DNA of 64,000 bases from Yersinia mollaretii ATCC 43969. GTDB lineage: Bacteria; Pseudomonadota; Gammaproteobacteria; Enterobacterales; Enterobacteriaceae. Below, one piece after another: positions 27,830-36,090 of the stretch; positions within the stretch are counted from its first letter, which is position 1; every line of letters begins with the position of its first letter. Below the pieces are notes generated by a model that had not been told where the DNA came from, did no database searches, and saw only the letters and a list, made by a program, of their open reading frames with translations. Where the stretch lies: assembly GCF_013282725.1 (NCBI RefSeq), contig NZ_CP054043.1, positions 3,844,001 through 3,908,000 of the forward strand, read 5' to 3'. The position numbers were made by a program, and so were the translations under genes.

Positions 27830-28741
27830 ATGTCACTGAAAAAGCACATTACGGCTATCACATTTGGCCTCCTATCCTCCATAACCTCACTGGCGGCACT
27901 TGATGATCATGCGCCACAAAAAGTGATGCATATGCCTTTTGAGTGGAGTGAGGCATCAATACCCTTGGTCAATATTGACATTAATGGTATACGCCAAACA
28001 TTTTCAATCGATACCGGCTCCAACACCGCCCTGCATTTAACGCGAGACCTGATGGCTCAACTCCCCGGATTGGCGCTCGACTCAGAAAAGCATCGCGCTA
28101 TCGATCTGGCGGGTAACGTCTCTGTTAATGATAAATTCCACATCCCACAACTTTTCATCAATGGCATGTTTTTTAAGGATGTAAAAGGCGTTTCATTCAC
28201 CCCGTGGGGGTTGAGACTCACCCCCGAGAGCAACATCCCAAACTCAATGGTTATTGGCCTGAGTTTATTCAAGGAAAAGGCGGTGCTGATCGATTACAAA
28301 AGCCAGCGATTCTCTGTTGCTGAGAGTGTTCAAGATTTAAGCATTAATATGGCTGATGACTGGCTCTTATTGCCGCTACGGCTCACGCCAGAGGGGATTG
28401 AAATTAGCGTCACGCAAGAGGCAAAACAGTACAACATGGTTTTGGACACCGGAGCCACCGTCTCGGTTTTCTGGCGAGAGCGGCTTAAATCGCTGGTAAT
28501 GGAAATGCCCTGCCGCGCGGTACTGGCAGAAGTGCGTATTGAAGGTGACATTGAGGGCTGCATTGCCTCGGTGTTTCAGCTTGACGGGGCGGGGAAAAAG
28601 GGGATAAAACTGAATGCGATGCTGTTAGATGGATCATTTAAACAGATGGATGCCGATGGATTAATTGGCAATAATTTCCTCAAAAAATTCGCCGTCATCA
28701 TCGACTTCCCCGCCCAGCGATTGCTTATAAAGCCCTTTTAG
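27830..28741 (+). CDS. Secreted two-lobed retropepsin-like aspartyl protease of the RiPP locus
   Basis: A 303-residue protein with signal peptide MSLKKHITAITFGLLSSITSLA, so probably periplasmic. Two aspartyl-protease motifs are present: IDTGSNTALHL (Asp61) and LDTGATVSVFW (Asp206). Each half ends in a similar segment, VIGLSLFKEKAVLIDYKSQRF and LIGNNFLKKFAVIIDFPAQRL, which shows an internal duplication. Two DTG loops in one chain could form a complete active site, as in pepsin. It starts 6 bases after the exporter, so it is in the operon. It may trim the exported peptide or act in self-protection; both are inference. Confidence 0.85.
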   Translation: MSLKKHITAITFGLLSSITSLAALDDHAPQKVMHMPFEWSEASIPLVNIDINGIRQTFSIDTGSNTALHLTRDLMAQLPGLALDSEKHRAIDLAGNVSVNDKFHIPQLFINGMFFKDVKGVSFTPWGLRLTPESNIPNSMVIGLSLFKEKAVLIDYKSQRFSVAESVQDLSINMADDWLLLPLRLTPEGIEISVTQEAKQYNMVLDTGATVSVFWRERLKSLVMEMPCRAVLAEVRIEGDIEGCIASVFQLDGAGKKGIKLNAMLLDGSFKQMDADGLIGNNFLKKFAVIIDFPAQRLLIKPF

Positions 28742-28748
28742 AGCGAGC

Positions 28749-28777
28749 AAAACCATAAAAAAAGGGAGGCATCAGCC
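28749..28777. repeat. Direct repeat, copy 1 (left of YhfG/Fic module)
   Basis: A 29-base sequence (AAAACCATA7GGGAGGCATCAGCC in shorthand) recurs at 29773-29801 with one mismatch (G to A). This copy lies just after the aspartyl protease stop and supplies the GGGAGG ribosome site of the next frame. The second copy is part of the ptsG terminator. Confidence 0.9.
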
Positions 28778-28779
28778 TA

Positions 28780-29127
28780 ATGGGGGTCATAGCAGATGAT
28801 GTTACGACCTCTGTTTACATGCTTTCTCCGATAGTTGTCCTTGGCCCCTTAATCCTCCGTCAGGATGAAAATTCCCGGCAGATCGCGTATATTTGTTTCA
28901 TCGGCACATATATCACTCTACCGGGGTTCGTGATGGCTAAGATAATGAGCAGTTTGGCTGAAAAGAGGCAATACTTTGATCGTGTTAAGCTAGAGAACTA
29001 CCGGGAGAGTATGCGCTTGGAAGGTCTGAAAAGTAGCAACCAAACCCTCCCTGCCTCAAAGCATGAAAGAGATAAATTGAAACAACGCCTGCTCAGTAAA
29101 TATGCCGCCAAGACACCGCAGAATTAG
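28780..29127 (+). CDS. YhfG-family antitoxin-like protein with N-terminal hydrophobic extension
   Basis: The C-terminal 64 residues (from Met52, position 28933) resemble YhfG, the small partner of Fic in E. coli, including YFDRVKLENYRESMRLEGL, where E. coli has NRNFQASRRLEGV. YhfG-type proteins bind and inhibit Fic. The upstream 51 residues are hydrophobic (two possible membrane segments, about 12-26 and 35-51) and not expected for the family. GGGAGG lies 10 bases before 28780 and supports the long form, giving 115 residues. The short form from 28933 matches the E. coli size but has only a weak GGGG ribosome site. It ends 2 bases before fic. Confidence 0.65.
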   Translation: MGVIADDVTTSVYMLSPIVVLGPLILRQDENSRQIAYICFIGTYITLPGFVMAKIMSSLAEKRQYFDRVKLENYRESMRLEGLKSSNQTLPASKHERDKLKQRLLSKYAAKTPQN

Positions 29128-29129
29128 AA

Positions 29130-29717
29130 GTGATAGACGATAAATACGGCCAAGGGCCAGACCCTTATACCTATCCAAACAGTCAGGTGCTTATCAACAA
29201 ACTCAGCATTACAGATGATGTTCAGTTTATTGAGATGGAAAAAGATTTTTCCGAGCTGGCTATTATGGATATTGAATTCAGCCCACCTCCGTATAATTTA
29301 CGTTACTGGTGTTCGCTCCACCAAGCGCTGTTTGGCGACATTTATCACTGGGCAGGAAAACTCCGCACCATCGATATATCCAAAGGGACAACACGATTCT
29401 GCAATGTCCACCGCATCGAAACGGAAGCTAATCGGCTATTTAGTCAATTAGCGCAACAAGAGTATCTTGTTGGCCTACCTTATGACTTACTCATTGCCAA
29501 ACTGGCTGAGTACTATTCTGAGCTGAATGTTATCCATCCTTTCCGTGAAGGTAATGGCCGCGCGCAACGATTACTGTTTGAACATATCGTGATTAACTGT
29601 GGTTTTAAAATCTCCTTTGCAACCATAAATCCTGACGAATGGGTTCAGGCTAATATTGATGGCTACAATTGCCGCTATCACCGTATGACTGAGCTGTTCT
29701 CCCGTTGTATTAGCTAA
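29130..29717 (+). CDS. fic: Fic-domain protein (predicted AMP-transferase toxin)
   Basis: A 195-residue Fic protein similar in layout to E. coli Fic, with N-terminus DDKYGQGPDPYTYPNS. The active-site loop HPFREGNGRAQR (136-147) matches the canonical HxFx(D/E)GNGRxxR exactly. The E. coli K-12 protein has a degenerate HPFRVGSGLAQR, so this one is predicted to be the more active. Fic enzymes transfer AMP to target hydroxyls and can be toxic. The start is GTG at 29130, two bases after the YhfG-like stop, so the two genes form a toxin-antitoxin pair. The target is unknown. Confidence 0.9.
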   Translation: MIDDKYGQGPDPYTYPNSQVLINKLSITDDVQFIEMEKDFSELAIMDIEFSPPPYNLRYWCSLHQALFGDIYHWAGKLRTIDISKGTTRFCNVHRIETEANRLFSQLAQQEYLVGLPYDLLIAKLAEYYSELNVIHPFREGNGRAQRLLFEHIVINCGFKISFATINPDEWVQANIDGYNCRYHRMTELFSRCIS

Positions 29718-29772
29718 GCGAACAATACAAATACCTCAAACATTCGACTACTGCATATTGTATTCTGGCCGA

Positions 29773-29801
29773 AAAACCATAAAAAAAGGGAAGCATCAGC
29801 C
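29773..29801. repeat. Direct repeat, copy 2 (right of YhfG/Fic module)
   Basis: This sequence is 28/29 identical to 28749-28777. Here it is embedded in the ptsG terminator, where its AAAGGG pairs with the following CCCTTT. The copies are 1024 bases apart and enclose only the YhfG-like and fic genes. Confidence 0.9.
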
Positions 29802-29809
29802 CCCCCTTT
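29781..29809 (-). terminator. ptsG terminator
   Basis: On the minus strand AAAGGG...CCCTTT closes a loop that is followed by more T residues (seven in the run). It starts about 19 bases after the ptsG stop. Its distal half is the shared 29-base repeat. Confidence 0.75.
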
Positions 29810-29827
29810 GCACTCCCCTGACCTGAA

Positions 29828-31261
29828 TTAATGGTTACGAATGTACTCGTCCATATCTGTTTTCAGGTTATCCGATTTAGTCCCGAAGATGGCCTGGACA
29901 CCCGAGCCTGCAACCACAACGCCCGCAGCACCCAGTTTCTTCAGACCCGCTTGGTCAACTTTGGATATATCCGCTACGCTGACACGCAGACGGGTGATAC
30001 ATGCATCCAGGTTAGTGATGTTCTCTTTACCACCAAACGCATTAACCAGTGCCGCTGACATTTCTGTGCCGCTCTGTGACGTTTGTTCAGTCGAGTTATC
30101 TTCACGGCCCGGAGTTTTCAGATCCAGTTTGGCAATCAGCACACGGAAGATGGTGTAGTACACCAGACCGTAGCAGATACCCACCAGAGGGAACAGCCAG
30201 ATACGGCTACTGTTGCCACTCAGCACGATGAAGTCAATCAAGCCGTGGGAGAAGCTGGTCCCGTCACGCATCCCAAGTAGGATACAGATTGGGAACGCCA
30301 GACCGGCCAGAATTGCATGGATAACATACAAAATTGGTGCCACGAACATGAAGGAGAATTCGATTGGCTCGGTGATACCCGTCAGGAATGAGGTCAGTGC
30401 TGCGGAGATCATGATCCCGCCCACTTTTGCCCGGTTTTCCGGTTTAGCTGAGTGCCAAATCGCAATCGCTGCCGCTGGCAAGCCGTACATTTTGAACAGG
30501 AAGCCGCCAGACAGTTTACCCGCAGTTGGGTCACCCGCCATATAACGTGGGATGTCACCGTGGAATACCTGACCCGCTGCGTTGGTGTATTCACCAATTT
30601 GCATTTGGAATGGTACGTTCCAGATATGGTGCAGACCGAAAGGTACTAACGCACGTTCAACAACGCCGTAGATACCAAACGCGACCACAGAGTTCTGATA
30701 AGCGGCCCATTGGGAGAATGTCTGGATAGCCGTACCGATAGGTGGCCATACGAAAGACAAAATCACGCCCACGAAGATCGCGGTGAAACCAGAGATAATC
30801 GGAACGAAACGTTTACCCGCAAAGAAGCCTAGATATTCAGGTAACTGAATACGGTAGAAGCGGTTAAACATGTAGGCGGCAATCGCACCTGCAATAATCC
30901 CGCCCAATACCCCAGTATCGGCTAAATGCTTCGCAGCAATTTCTTCTGCTGGCAGATGCAAGACCAGTGGTGCGACCACAGCCATGGTTTTCACCATGAT
31001 GCCGTAAGCCACAACTGCCGCCAACGCGGATACACCGTCGTTATTGGTAAAGCCAAGTGCAACGCCAATAGCAAAGATTAATGCCATGTTAGCAAAGACG
31101 GAACCGCCCGCTTCTGCCATTACGTGAGAGACTACCGATGGTAGCCAGCTAAAATTCGCGGAACCGACACCCAGCAGAATACCTGCGATGGGTAGGACGG
31201 ATACCGGTAGCATTAGCGATTTACCTACCTTTTGAAGGTTTGCAAATGCGTTCTTAAACAT
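29828..31261 (-). CDS. ptsG: Glucose-specific PTS permease EIICB (PtsG)
   Basis: Inner-membrane glucose transporter that takes phosphate from EIIA-Glc and delivers glucose-6-phosphate. The start [24 protein letters not shown] is identical to E. coli and gives 477 residues; a 20-codon extension is rejected. The EIIC domain spans about 1-390 with its membrane helices. The EIIB domain follows, with the phosphorylated Cys in [14 protein letters not shown]. It is nearly identical to the E. coli protein. The leader keeps the ACTCAGGAG ribosome-site segment to which the small RNA SgrS pairs in E. coli. Confidence 0.98.
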   Translation of the reverse strand: MFKNAFANLQKVGKSLMLPVSVLPIAGILLGVGSANFSWLPSVVSHVMAEAGGSVFANMALIFAIGVALGFTNNDGVSALAAVVAYGIMVKTMAVVAPLVLHLPAEEIAAKHLADTGVLGGIIAGAIAAYMFNRFYRIQLPEYLGFFAGKRFVPIISGFTAIFVGVILSFVWPPIGTAIQTFSQWAAYQNSVVAFGIYGVVERALVPFGLHHIWNVPFQMQIGEYTNAAGQVFHGDIPRYMAGDPTAGKLSGGFLFKMYGLPAAAIAIWHSAKPENRAKVGGIMISAALTSFLTGITEPIEFSFMFVAPILYVIHAILAGLAFPICILLGMRDGTSFSHGLIDFIVLSGNSSRIWLFPLVGICYGLVYYTIFRVLIAKLDLKTPGREDNSTEQTSQSGTEMSAALVNAFGGKENITNLDACITRLRVSVADISKVDQAGLKKLGAAGVVVAGSGVQAIFGTKSDNLKTDMDEYIRNH

Positions 31262-31272
31262 AGTTGAGTGAG

Positions 31273-31281
31273 CTCCTGAGT
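31273..31281 (-). promoter_or_regulatory. ptsG ribosome site / SgrS-pairing segment
   Basis: The mRNA reads ACUCAGGAG, 11 bases before the ptsG AUG. In E. coli the same segment is the Shine-Dalgarno sequence occluded by the sugar-stress small RNA SgrS. Conservation suggests that SgrS regulation is kept in this organism; the sgrS gene itself is not in the window. Confidence 0.7.
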
Positions 31282-31344
31282 AATAGTGCTTTTTTCTGCT
31301 TTTTCTCGCGTTTATTGGCATTACAAAGGGGGGAGTAAGCCTTT

Positions 31345-31430
31345 GCGAATAAGGGTGTCTAAAGCACCCCTTTAATTTTTACGAAGAGTAAAATAAATAG
31401 CCTGCTTAATGTTTGATGGCAGTCACGTTT
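31345..31430 (-). promoter_or_regulatory. ptsG promoter region with CRP-like site and leader hairpin
   Basis: A near-consensus CRP site TTTGA-N6-TCACG lies at 31412-31427. A leader hairpin GGGTG/CACCC at about 31347-31363 resembles the hairpin that opens the E. coli ptsG mRNA. Between them TTTTAC-N5-GTAAAA (about 31379-31395) is a palindrome that could be an Mlc or NagC operator. ptsG is known to be activated by cAMP-CRP and repressed by Mlc in E. coli. Confidence 0.6.
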
Positions 31431-31578
31431 CTTTCAAGAAAGCGCTGATTTTGCTTAAAACCGCACGTTTTTTGTAAAAAAACGTCAATAAGACCTGCCC
31501 TCACCCAATAAATCGGGTGAGAACATTACTCGTTTCGACGATTAATTACGAGCTTAAAAAAAAGTATTATTAAGGAAG

Positions 31579-32379
31579 TTAGCACTTTTCACTGGCGAAT
31601 TTGGATGAATCCAGATGAAACAATCGGCAGAAGTTCTCAGTAGTGGCTTGGGCTAGCGTTTCAATACTCACGCCTTTCAGTACAGCCATATACTCTGCGA
31701 CATCACGAACATAGGCGGGTTGGTTCTCTTTACCACGATGAGGAACCGGTGCCAAATAAGGTGAATCTGTCTCTACCAGCAATCGGTCCAGCGGTACATA
31801 GCGAGCAACATCGCGCAGTTGTTCTGCATTGCGAAAGGTCATTATCCCCGAGAAGGAGATGTAAAAACCCAGATCCAGCAGGGTGGCGGCAGTCGCTTTA
31901 TCTTCTGTAAAGCAGTGTAAAACCCCACCGCACTCTTGCGCCTGCTCCTCACGTAAAATAGCGAGGGTATCTTCACGCGCATCACGGGTATGTACGATCA
32001 CTGGCTTATTCAATTCACGGCCGATACGAATATGTTCGCGGAAGGAGGCTTGTTGCAGCGGGATATTATCTTGCTGATAAAAGTAATCCAGCCCAGTCTC
32101 CCCCATGGCGACCACATTGTCTGCTGCCGCCAGCATTCTCAACTGCTGAAAATCATAGCCACCGTCAAGATTCAGCGGATGAACACCACATGAGAATGCC
32201 ACATTTTTGCGTTCACCAATTAGCGCAGTCATGGCCGAAAAGCCCGGTAACGTGGTGGCAACCGCCAGCACAAAGCCCACATCCCGCGCTTTCGCTTTGG
32301 CTAATACATCATCAACGCTGCTGTGCAGCGTCTGGTAATCGAGGCTATCAAGGTGGCAGTGTGAATCGACTAACAACAT
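31579..32379 (-). CDS. ycfH: TatD-family metal-dependent deoxyribonuclease YcfH
   Basis: TIM-barrel metallohydrolase of 266 residues with the N-terminal metal motif DSHCHLD, the central GETGLDYFY and the terminal VETDSPYLAPVPHRGK. Members act as 3'-5' DNA exonucleases or D-aminoacyl-tRNA deacylases; the precise role of YcfH is not settled. It lies 14 bases downstream of holB, as in E. coli (tmk-holB-ycfH). Confidence 0.93.
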   Translation of the reverse strand: MLLVDSHCHLDSLDYQTLHSSVDDVLAKAKARDVGFVLAVATTLPGFSAMTALIGERKNVAFSCGVHPLNLDGGYDFQQLRMLAAADNVVAMGETGLDYFYQQDNIPLQQASFREHIRIGRELNKPVIVHTRDAREDTLAILREEQAQECGGVLHCFTEDKATAATLLDLGFYISFSGIMTFRNAEQLRDVARYVPLDRLLVETDSPYLAPVPHRGKENQPAYVRDVAEYMAVLKGVSIETLAQATTENFCRLFHLDSSKFASEKC

Positions 32380-32393
32380 AATATTAAACCCAT

Positions 32394-33401
32394 TTACAAC
32401 GAAGATAAGGTGGAATAGGTGCCACTGGAGAGAGCGGTTTCCCAGTTGAGCAGTTGCTCAGTGAGTAACAATTCGCGGTTGACACCGACCACAGTTAATA
32501 ATTGATGGCGGCAATGCGCTAGCTGCTTAGCCGATTGCAGCAATACCGGAGTGGTGGCTATTTGCGCCAGCTGTTGCACCAGCGGTAATTGATCCTGATT
32601 CACCACAAATTCACCCGCGCCCTGCTGCCACTTCAAGGCATCCAGTAGCAGCGAAGAGAGCCACTGTAAACGCTCAGCCGCGTCGTCATGGTTCAATTGC
32701 GGCAGCAATGAGAGTAGATCCGAACTGCTTAGCGCGCGACTGAGCGCATCACAGAGCGCGATTCGGATGGCCCAGCGCTCCGGTTGAAGCAGACGCTCTG
32801 CCGCCAGCGGTGCGCCCTCACTCAATTTCAGCGCCGTCAGTGACGCAATAGGTTCAGCCTGAATCTGGCGTTGAAGCCATTGCAGACTGAGTGCTGTCTC
32901 AGGACACGCCAGATACCAGTAAAAACAGCGGCTACGCAAGGTGGCTAACAAGCTCGCTGGTTGGTGGCAATCGAGCAAGAAATAGGTGTTCTCTGGCGGC
33001 TCTTCCAGCGTTTTCAGCAAGGCATTTGCCGCCGCATCGGTCAATTGCTCGGCGTGAGGCAACCACACGACTTTGGCCCCGCCTTGCTGCGCATGAGAGT
33101 AAAGTTTTTCAATCTGTTGGCGAACCAGTTCAACCCCGATGCTGCTTTTACCTTTCTCCGGTCCCAGTACATACCAGTCAGGATGATTCCCCGCCAACAT
33201 CAGACGACAGCTATGGCATTCGCCGCAGCTTTTCTCACCTTGACGTTGTTGGCACATCAACCAACGGCTGAGGCCATAAATCAGCGCCTCTTCGCCATTA
33301 CCGGGCAATGCGTGTAGTAATAGCGCATGGTGCCCACGCCCGGAGATGTGTTGCCCTATCAACTGACGATAAGGCCCCGTCAGCCAAGGATACCATTTCA
33401 T
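32394..33401 (-). CDS. holB: DNA polymerase III subunit delta' (HolB)
   Basis: Clamp-loader subunit of 335 residues that, with delta and tau/gamma, opens the beta sliding clamp. It has an AAA+ fold without a functional Walker A, as is normal for delta'. A four-Cys zinc site (CQQRQGEKSCGECHSC, about 50-65) and the EEPPENTYFLL segment of the AAA+ core are visible. The start overlaps the tmk stop by one base, showing translational coupling. Confidence 0.96.
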   Translation of the reverse strand: MKWYPWLTGPYRQLIGQHISGRGHHALLLHALPGNGEEALIYGLSRWLMCQQRQGEKSCGECHSCRLMLAGNHPDWYVLGPEKGKSSIGVELVRQQIEKLYSHAQQGGAKVVWLPHAEQLTDAAANALLKTLEEPPENTYFLLDCHQPASLLATLRSRCFYWYLACPETALSLQWLQRQIQAEPIASLTALKLSEGAPLAAERLLQPERWAIRIALCDALSRALSSSDLLSLLPQLNHDDAAERLQWLSSLLLDALKWQQGAGEFVVNQDQLPLVQQLAQIATTPVLLQSAKQLAHCRHQLLTVVGVNRELLLTEQLLNWETALSSGTYSTLSSL

Positions 33402-34039
33402 TACAGGGTGCCCCGGCTAGCAAGCCATTGGCTCAGCACCCGACTGATCGATTCACTCACCTGCCCAAGCGGCTGTGAAGCATCAATGGTTTTGATGCTT
33501 GGGTCTGCGGCGGCCAATGCCAGATAGCGCTCGCGAGTGCGCTCGAAAAAGGCCAGTGACTCTTGTTCAATGCGATCCAACTCGCCACGGGCGCGAGCGC
33601 GGGCCAGACCCACTGTCGGCGGTAAATCCAGATAGAGCGTCAGGTCAGGACGAAAATCGCCTAGAACTGTGTCACGTAATGAGGTCATGAGCTGGCTATC
33701 AATCCCCCGCCCCCCGCCCTGATAAGCTTGCGACGACAAATCATGTCGGTCCCCCACCACCCAACTGCCACGGGCCAACGCAGGTTTGATGACGTTTTCA
33801 ACCAGTTGCACGCGCGCGGCATACAGCATTAACACCTCCGCTTTGTCCGTCAGGTGTTCGCCGTCAATGCCTTGCTTGATCAAATCGCGCAGTTTTTCTG
33901 CCAACGGTGTCCCCCCCGGCTCGCGGGTAAAGACAATATCGTTAATCCCTTGGGCGCGTAGCGTGGCAACCACGGTCTCTCTGGCGGTGGTTTTCCCTGC
34001 CCCTTCAAGCCCCTCAATAACGATAAATTTACTGTTCAT
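33401..34039 (-). CDS. tmk: Thymidylate kinase Tmk
   Basis: Cytosolic kinase of 212 residues converting dTMP to dTDP. The P-loop is [11 protein letters not shown] at residues 9-19, followed by the [12 protein letters not shown] motif and the [16 protein letters not shown] dTMP-binding and lid region. It overlaps mltG by 11 bases and holB by one, so it sits in the middle of a tightly coupled operon. Confidence 0.97.
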   Translation of the reverse strand: MNSKFIVIEGLEGAGKTTARETVVATLRAQGINDIVFTREPGGTPLAEKLRDLIKQGIDGEHLTDKAEVLMLYAARVQLVENVIKPALARGSWVVGDRHDLSSQAYQGGGRGIDSQLMTSLRDTVLGDFRPDLTLYLDLPPTVGLARARARGELDRIEQESLAFFERTRERYLALAAADPSIKTIDASQPLGQVSESISRVLSQWLASRGTL

Positions 34040-35054
34040 TTTTATCCTTTAGCGATTGGCGATAGACCCGCACCGCTTGGTTATGGCTGGCTAAATTGGT
34101 GGTAAAGGTATGCCCGCCCTTGCCATCTGCCACAAAATAGAGGTAGGCAGTTTTGGCTGGATGCGCAGCAGCGGTCAACGATGCCAGCCCCGGCATCGCA
34201 ATCGGGGTCGGCGGTAGACCGGAAATAACATAGGTATTATAAGGCGTCGGGGTATCTAAGTCTTTACGACTAATGTTGCCATTATAGTTATTCCCCATGC
34301 CATAGATGACCGTCGGGTCGGTTTGCAGCCGCATCCCCATGCGCAGGCGGTTGATAAATACCGATGCCACTTTGGTCCGCTCTTCATTTACCGCCGTCTC
34401 TTTTTCGATGATAGACGCCATCGTGACCAGTTCGCTCGGCGTCTTGTAGGGCAGCGACTTATCACGCCCTTGCCAGATTTCATCAACCGTTTTCTCCATC
34501 TTCGCATGGGCGCGTTTAAGCAAAGTGAGATCGGTGGTACCCGCAGTGTACGAGTAGGTATCAGGATAGAGCCAGCCCTCGGGGTGATCACTCTCTTTCA
34601 ACCCCAGCAACGCCGCGATTTCAGCATCACTCTTCCCATCCAATACATGCTTCACGTATTTGGCTTGTTGCAGCTCATCCATCCAATCACGCAGGCGTTT
34701 GCCTTCGATAAAGCGCACCGTAAATTGAGCTTCTTTGCCGCTGGCAAGCAGTTGTAGCATCTCGCGCACTGTCATTCCGGGAGTAAAACGGTAAGTCCCC
34801 GCTTTGAATTGAGCGAGGTCAGGCTCGATACGCAGCAACCAAGGGAATAAGCGGGTATTTTTAATCAGGTGGTCACGTTGCAGCAAATTCTCCAGTGCCA
34901 CCCGCCCAGTACCGGTTGGCAATTTAAAGAAGGTCTCTTGCTTAATCGCCAATGGCTGGTTGGCAAAGCGCTGTACTTTTTGATAACCCAGCAGCAGTAA
35001 TCCCAAACAGATCACCACCAACAGAGGTATCGCTCTGGTGCTTCTTATTTTCAT
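34029..35054 (-). CDS. mltG: Endolytic murein transglycosylase MltG
   Basis: Inner-membrane lytic transglycosylase of 341 residues that cuts nascent glycan strands and sets their length. One N-terminal helix ([17 protein letters not shown]), a LysM-like segment and the YceG catalytic domain are present. The catalytic Glu lies in [15 protein letters not shown], and [12 protein letters not shown] is conserved. It sits between pabC and tmk as in E. coli. Confidence 0.96.
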   Translation of the reverse strand: MKIRSTRAIPLLVVICLGLLLLGYQKVQRFANQPLAIKQETFFKLPTGTGRVALENLLQRDHLIKNTRLFPWLLRIEPDLAQFKAGTYRFTPGMTVREMLQLLASGKEAQFTVRFIEGKRLRDWMDELQQAKYVKHVLDGKSDAEIAALLGLKESDHPEGWLYPDTYSYTAGTTDLTLLKRAHAKMEKTVDEIWQGRDKSLPYKTPSELVTMASIIEKETAVNEERTKVASVFINRLRMGMRLQTDPTVIYGMGNNYNGNISRKDLDTPTPYNTYVISGLPPTPIAMPGLASLTAAAHPAKTAYLYFVADGKGGHTFTTNLASHNQAVRVYRQSLKDKNEQ

Positions 35055-35105
35055 CGGACGGCCATCTTCACATTAAAAGTATTCACGAACGCTATATTGA
35101 GTCAC

Positions 35106-35912
35106 TTATGCATCACAGCAATGTTGACTCAGGAAATCAAACAATTGCCGCGAATGATAAACCCAGTTATCGGCGCGATTGACCGGCAGTAGCGGCATCA
35201 GGGCATTACAAATAATCACTTCATCGGCATCTGCCAGTGCGCTCAACGGTTGTGCCACAATCTCTACCTGCCGACCATGAGCGGCAAGGCAGGCCATAAT
35301 CTGCTGACGCATAATGCCATCAACCCCTGATTGGCTCAGGTCGGGCGTAAATATCACCTCATTTTTACGCCAAAATAAATTAGCCGCACAGCATTCCACC
35401 AGCATGCCTTCAGTGTCAAGTACCAGCGCCTCATCAGCTGTCGTGTGCTCAAGATGCGCGCGAATCAATACTTGTTCGAGCCGATTGAGATGCTTCACGC
35501 CAGCCAGCAAGGGGCTGCGCGCCAAAGGAATTGGGCTGAGTGCCAATGAGATACCTCGCTCACGCCAGCTAAGGTAGTGAGCCGGGTAGTCACTGAGCGA
35601 AATAATCCGCGTCGGATGCTGACATGTCGTACCACTGTAGCCGCGCCCGCCGCTACCACGACTAATAATCACCTTCAGCACCCCCTCTTCGGTATGGTTC
35701 GCCGCCTCCACCATTTCTTGGGTCAATGCATTCCAGTTTACGGTGGGCATCAATAAGCGCTCAGTTGCCTGCTGCAAGCGCAGTATGTGCTTATCAAGCC
35801 ACAGAATCCGCCCCAGGGTGACTCTTGCGGTGGTAAAACAGCCATCACCAAACTGCACCGAGCGGTCAGAAGCTGAAATCAAATTTTGCTCTACACCATT
35901 AATCCAGAACAT
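35106..35912 (-). CDS. pabC: Aminodeoxychorismate lyase PabC
   Basis: PLP enzyme of 268 residues that splits 4-amino-4-deoxychorismate into p-aminobenzoate and pyruvate for folate synthesis. The fold-type IV signature is visible: the PLP Lys in AGVKHLNRLEQVL and the downstream EGMLVECCAANLFW segment. It begins the pabC-mltG-tmk-holB-ycfH run and is separated from fabF by a strong hairpin. Confidence 0.94.
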   Translation of the reverse strand: MFWINGVEQNLISASDRSVQFGDGCFTTARVTLGRILWLDKHILRLQQATERLLMPTVNWNALTQEMVEAANHTEEGVLKVIISRGSGGRGYSGTTCQHPTRIISLSDYPAHYLSWRERGISLALSPIPLARSPLLAGVKHLNRLEQVLIRAHLEHTTADEALVLDTEGMLVECCAANLFWRKNEVIFTPDLSQSGVDGIMRQQIMACLAAHGRQVEIVAQPLSALADADEVIICNALMPLLPVNRADNWVYHSRQLFDFLSQHCCDA

Positions 35913-36038
35913 TCAGATTCTCTTTAAATGGAATGCGGTGGTTTGTCATCTGACAGTATCAGATTTAAGCCAATGGATGTTTTCAGATCTAAGACAATTA
36001 TTATTGAGGGATGTTATCAGTGTGGGGGGTTAGCTAAT

Positions 36039-36064
36039 AAAAGACCCGGAAACCCGGGTCTTTT
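36039..36064 (-). terminator. Terminator between fabF and pabC
   Basis: An 11-bp perfect stem AAAAGACCCGG/CCGGGTCTTTT with a 4-base loop ends in a T-run on both strands. It lies 27 bases after the fabF stop and closes the fatty-acid operon. Confidence 0.85.
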
Positions 36065-36090
36065 AAGCAGCAGAAGCGTAACAGCCAAAG

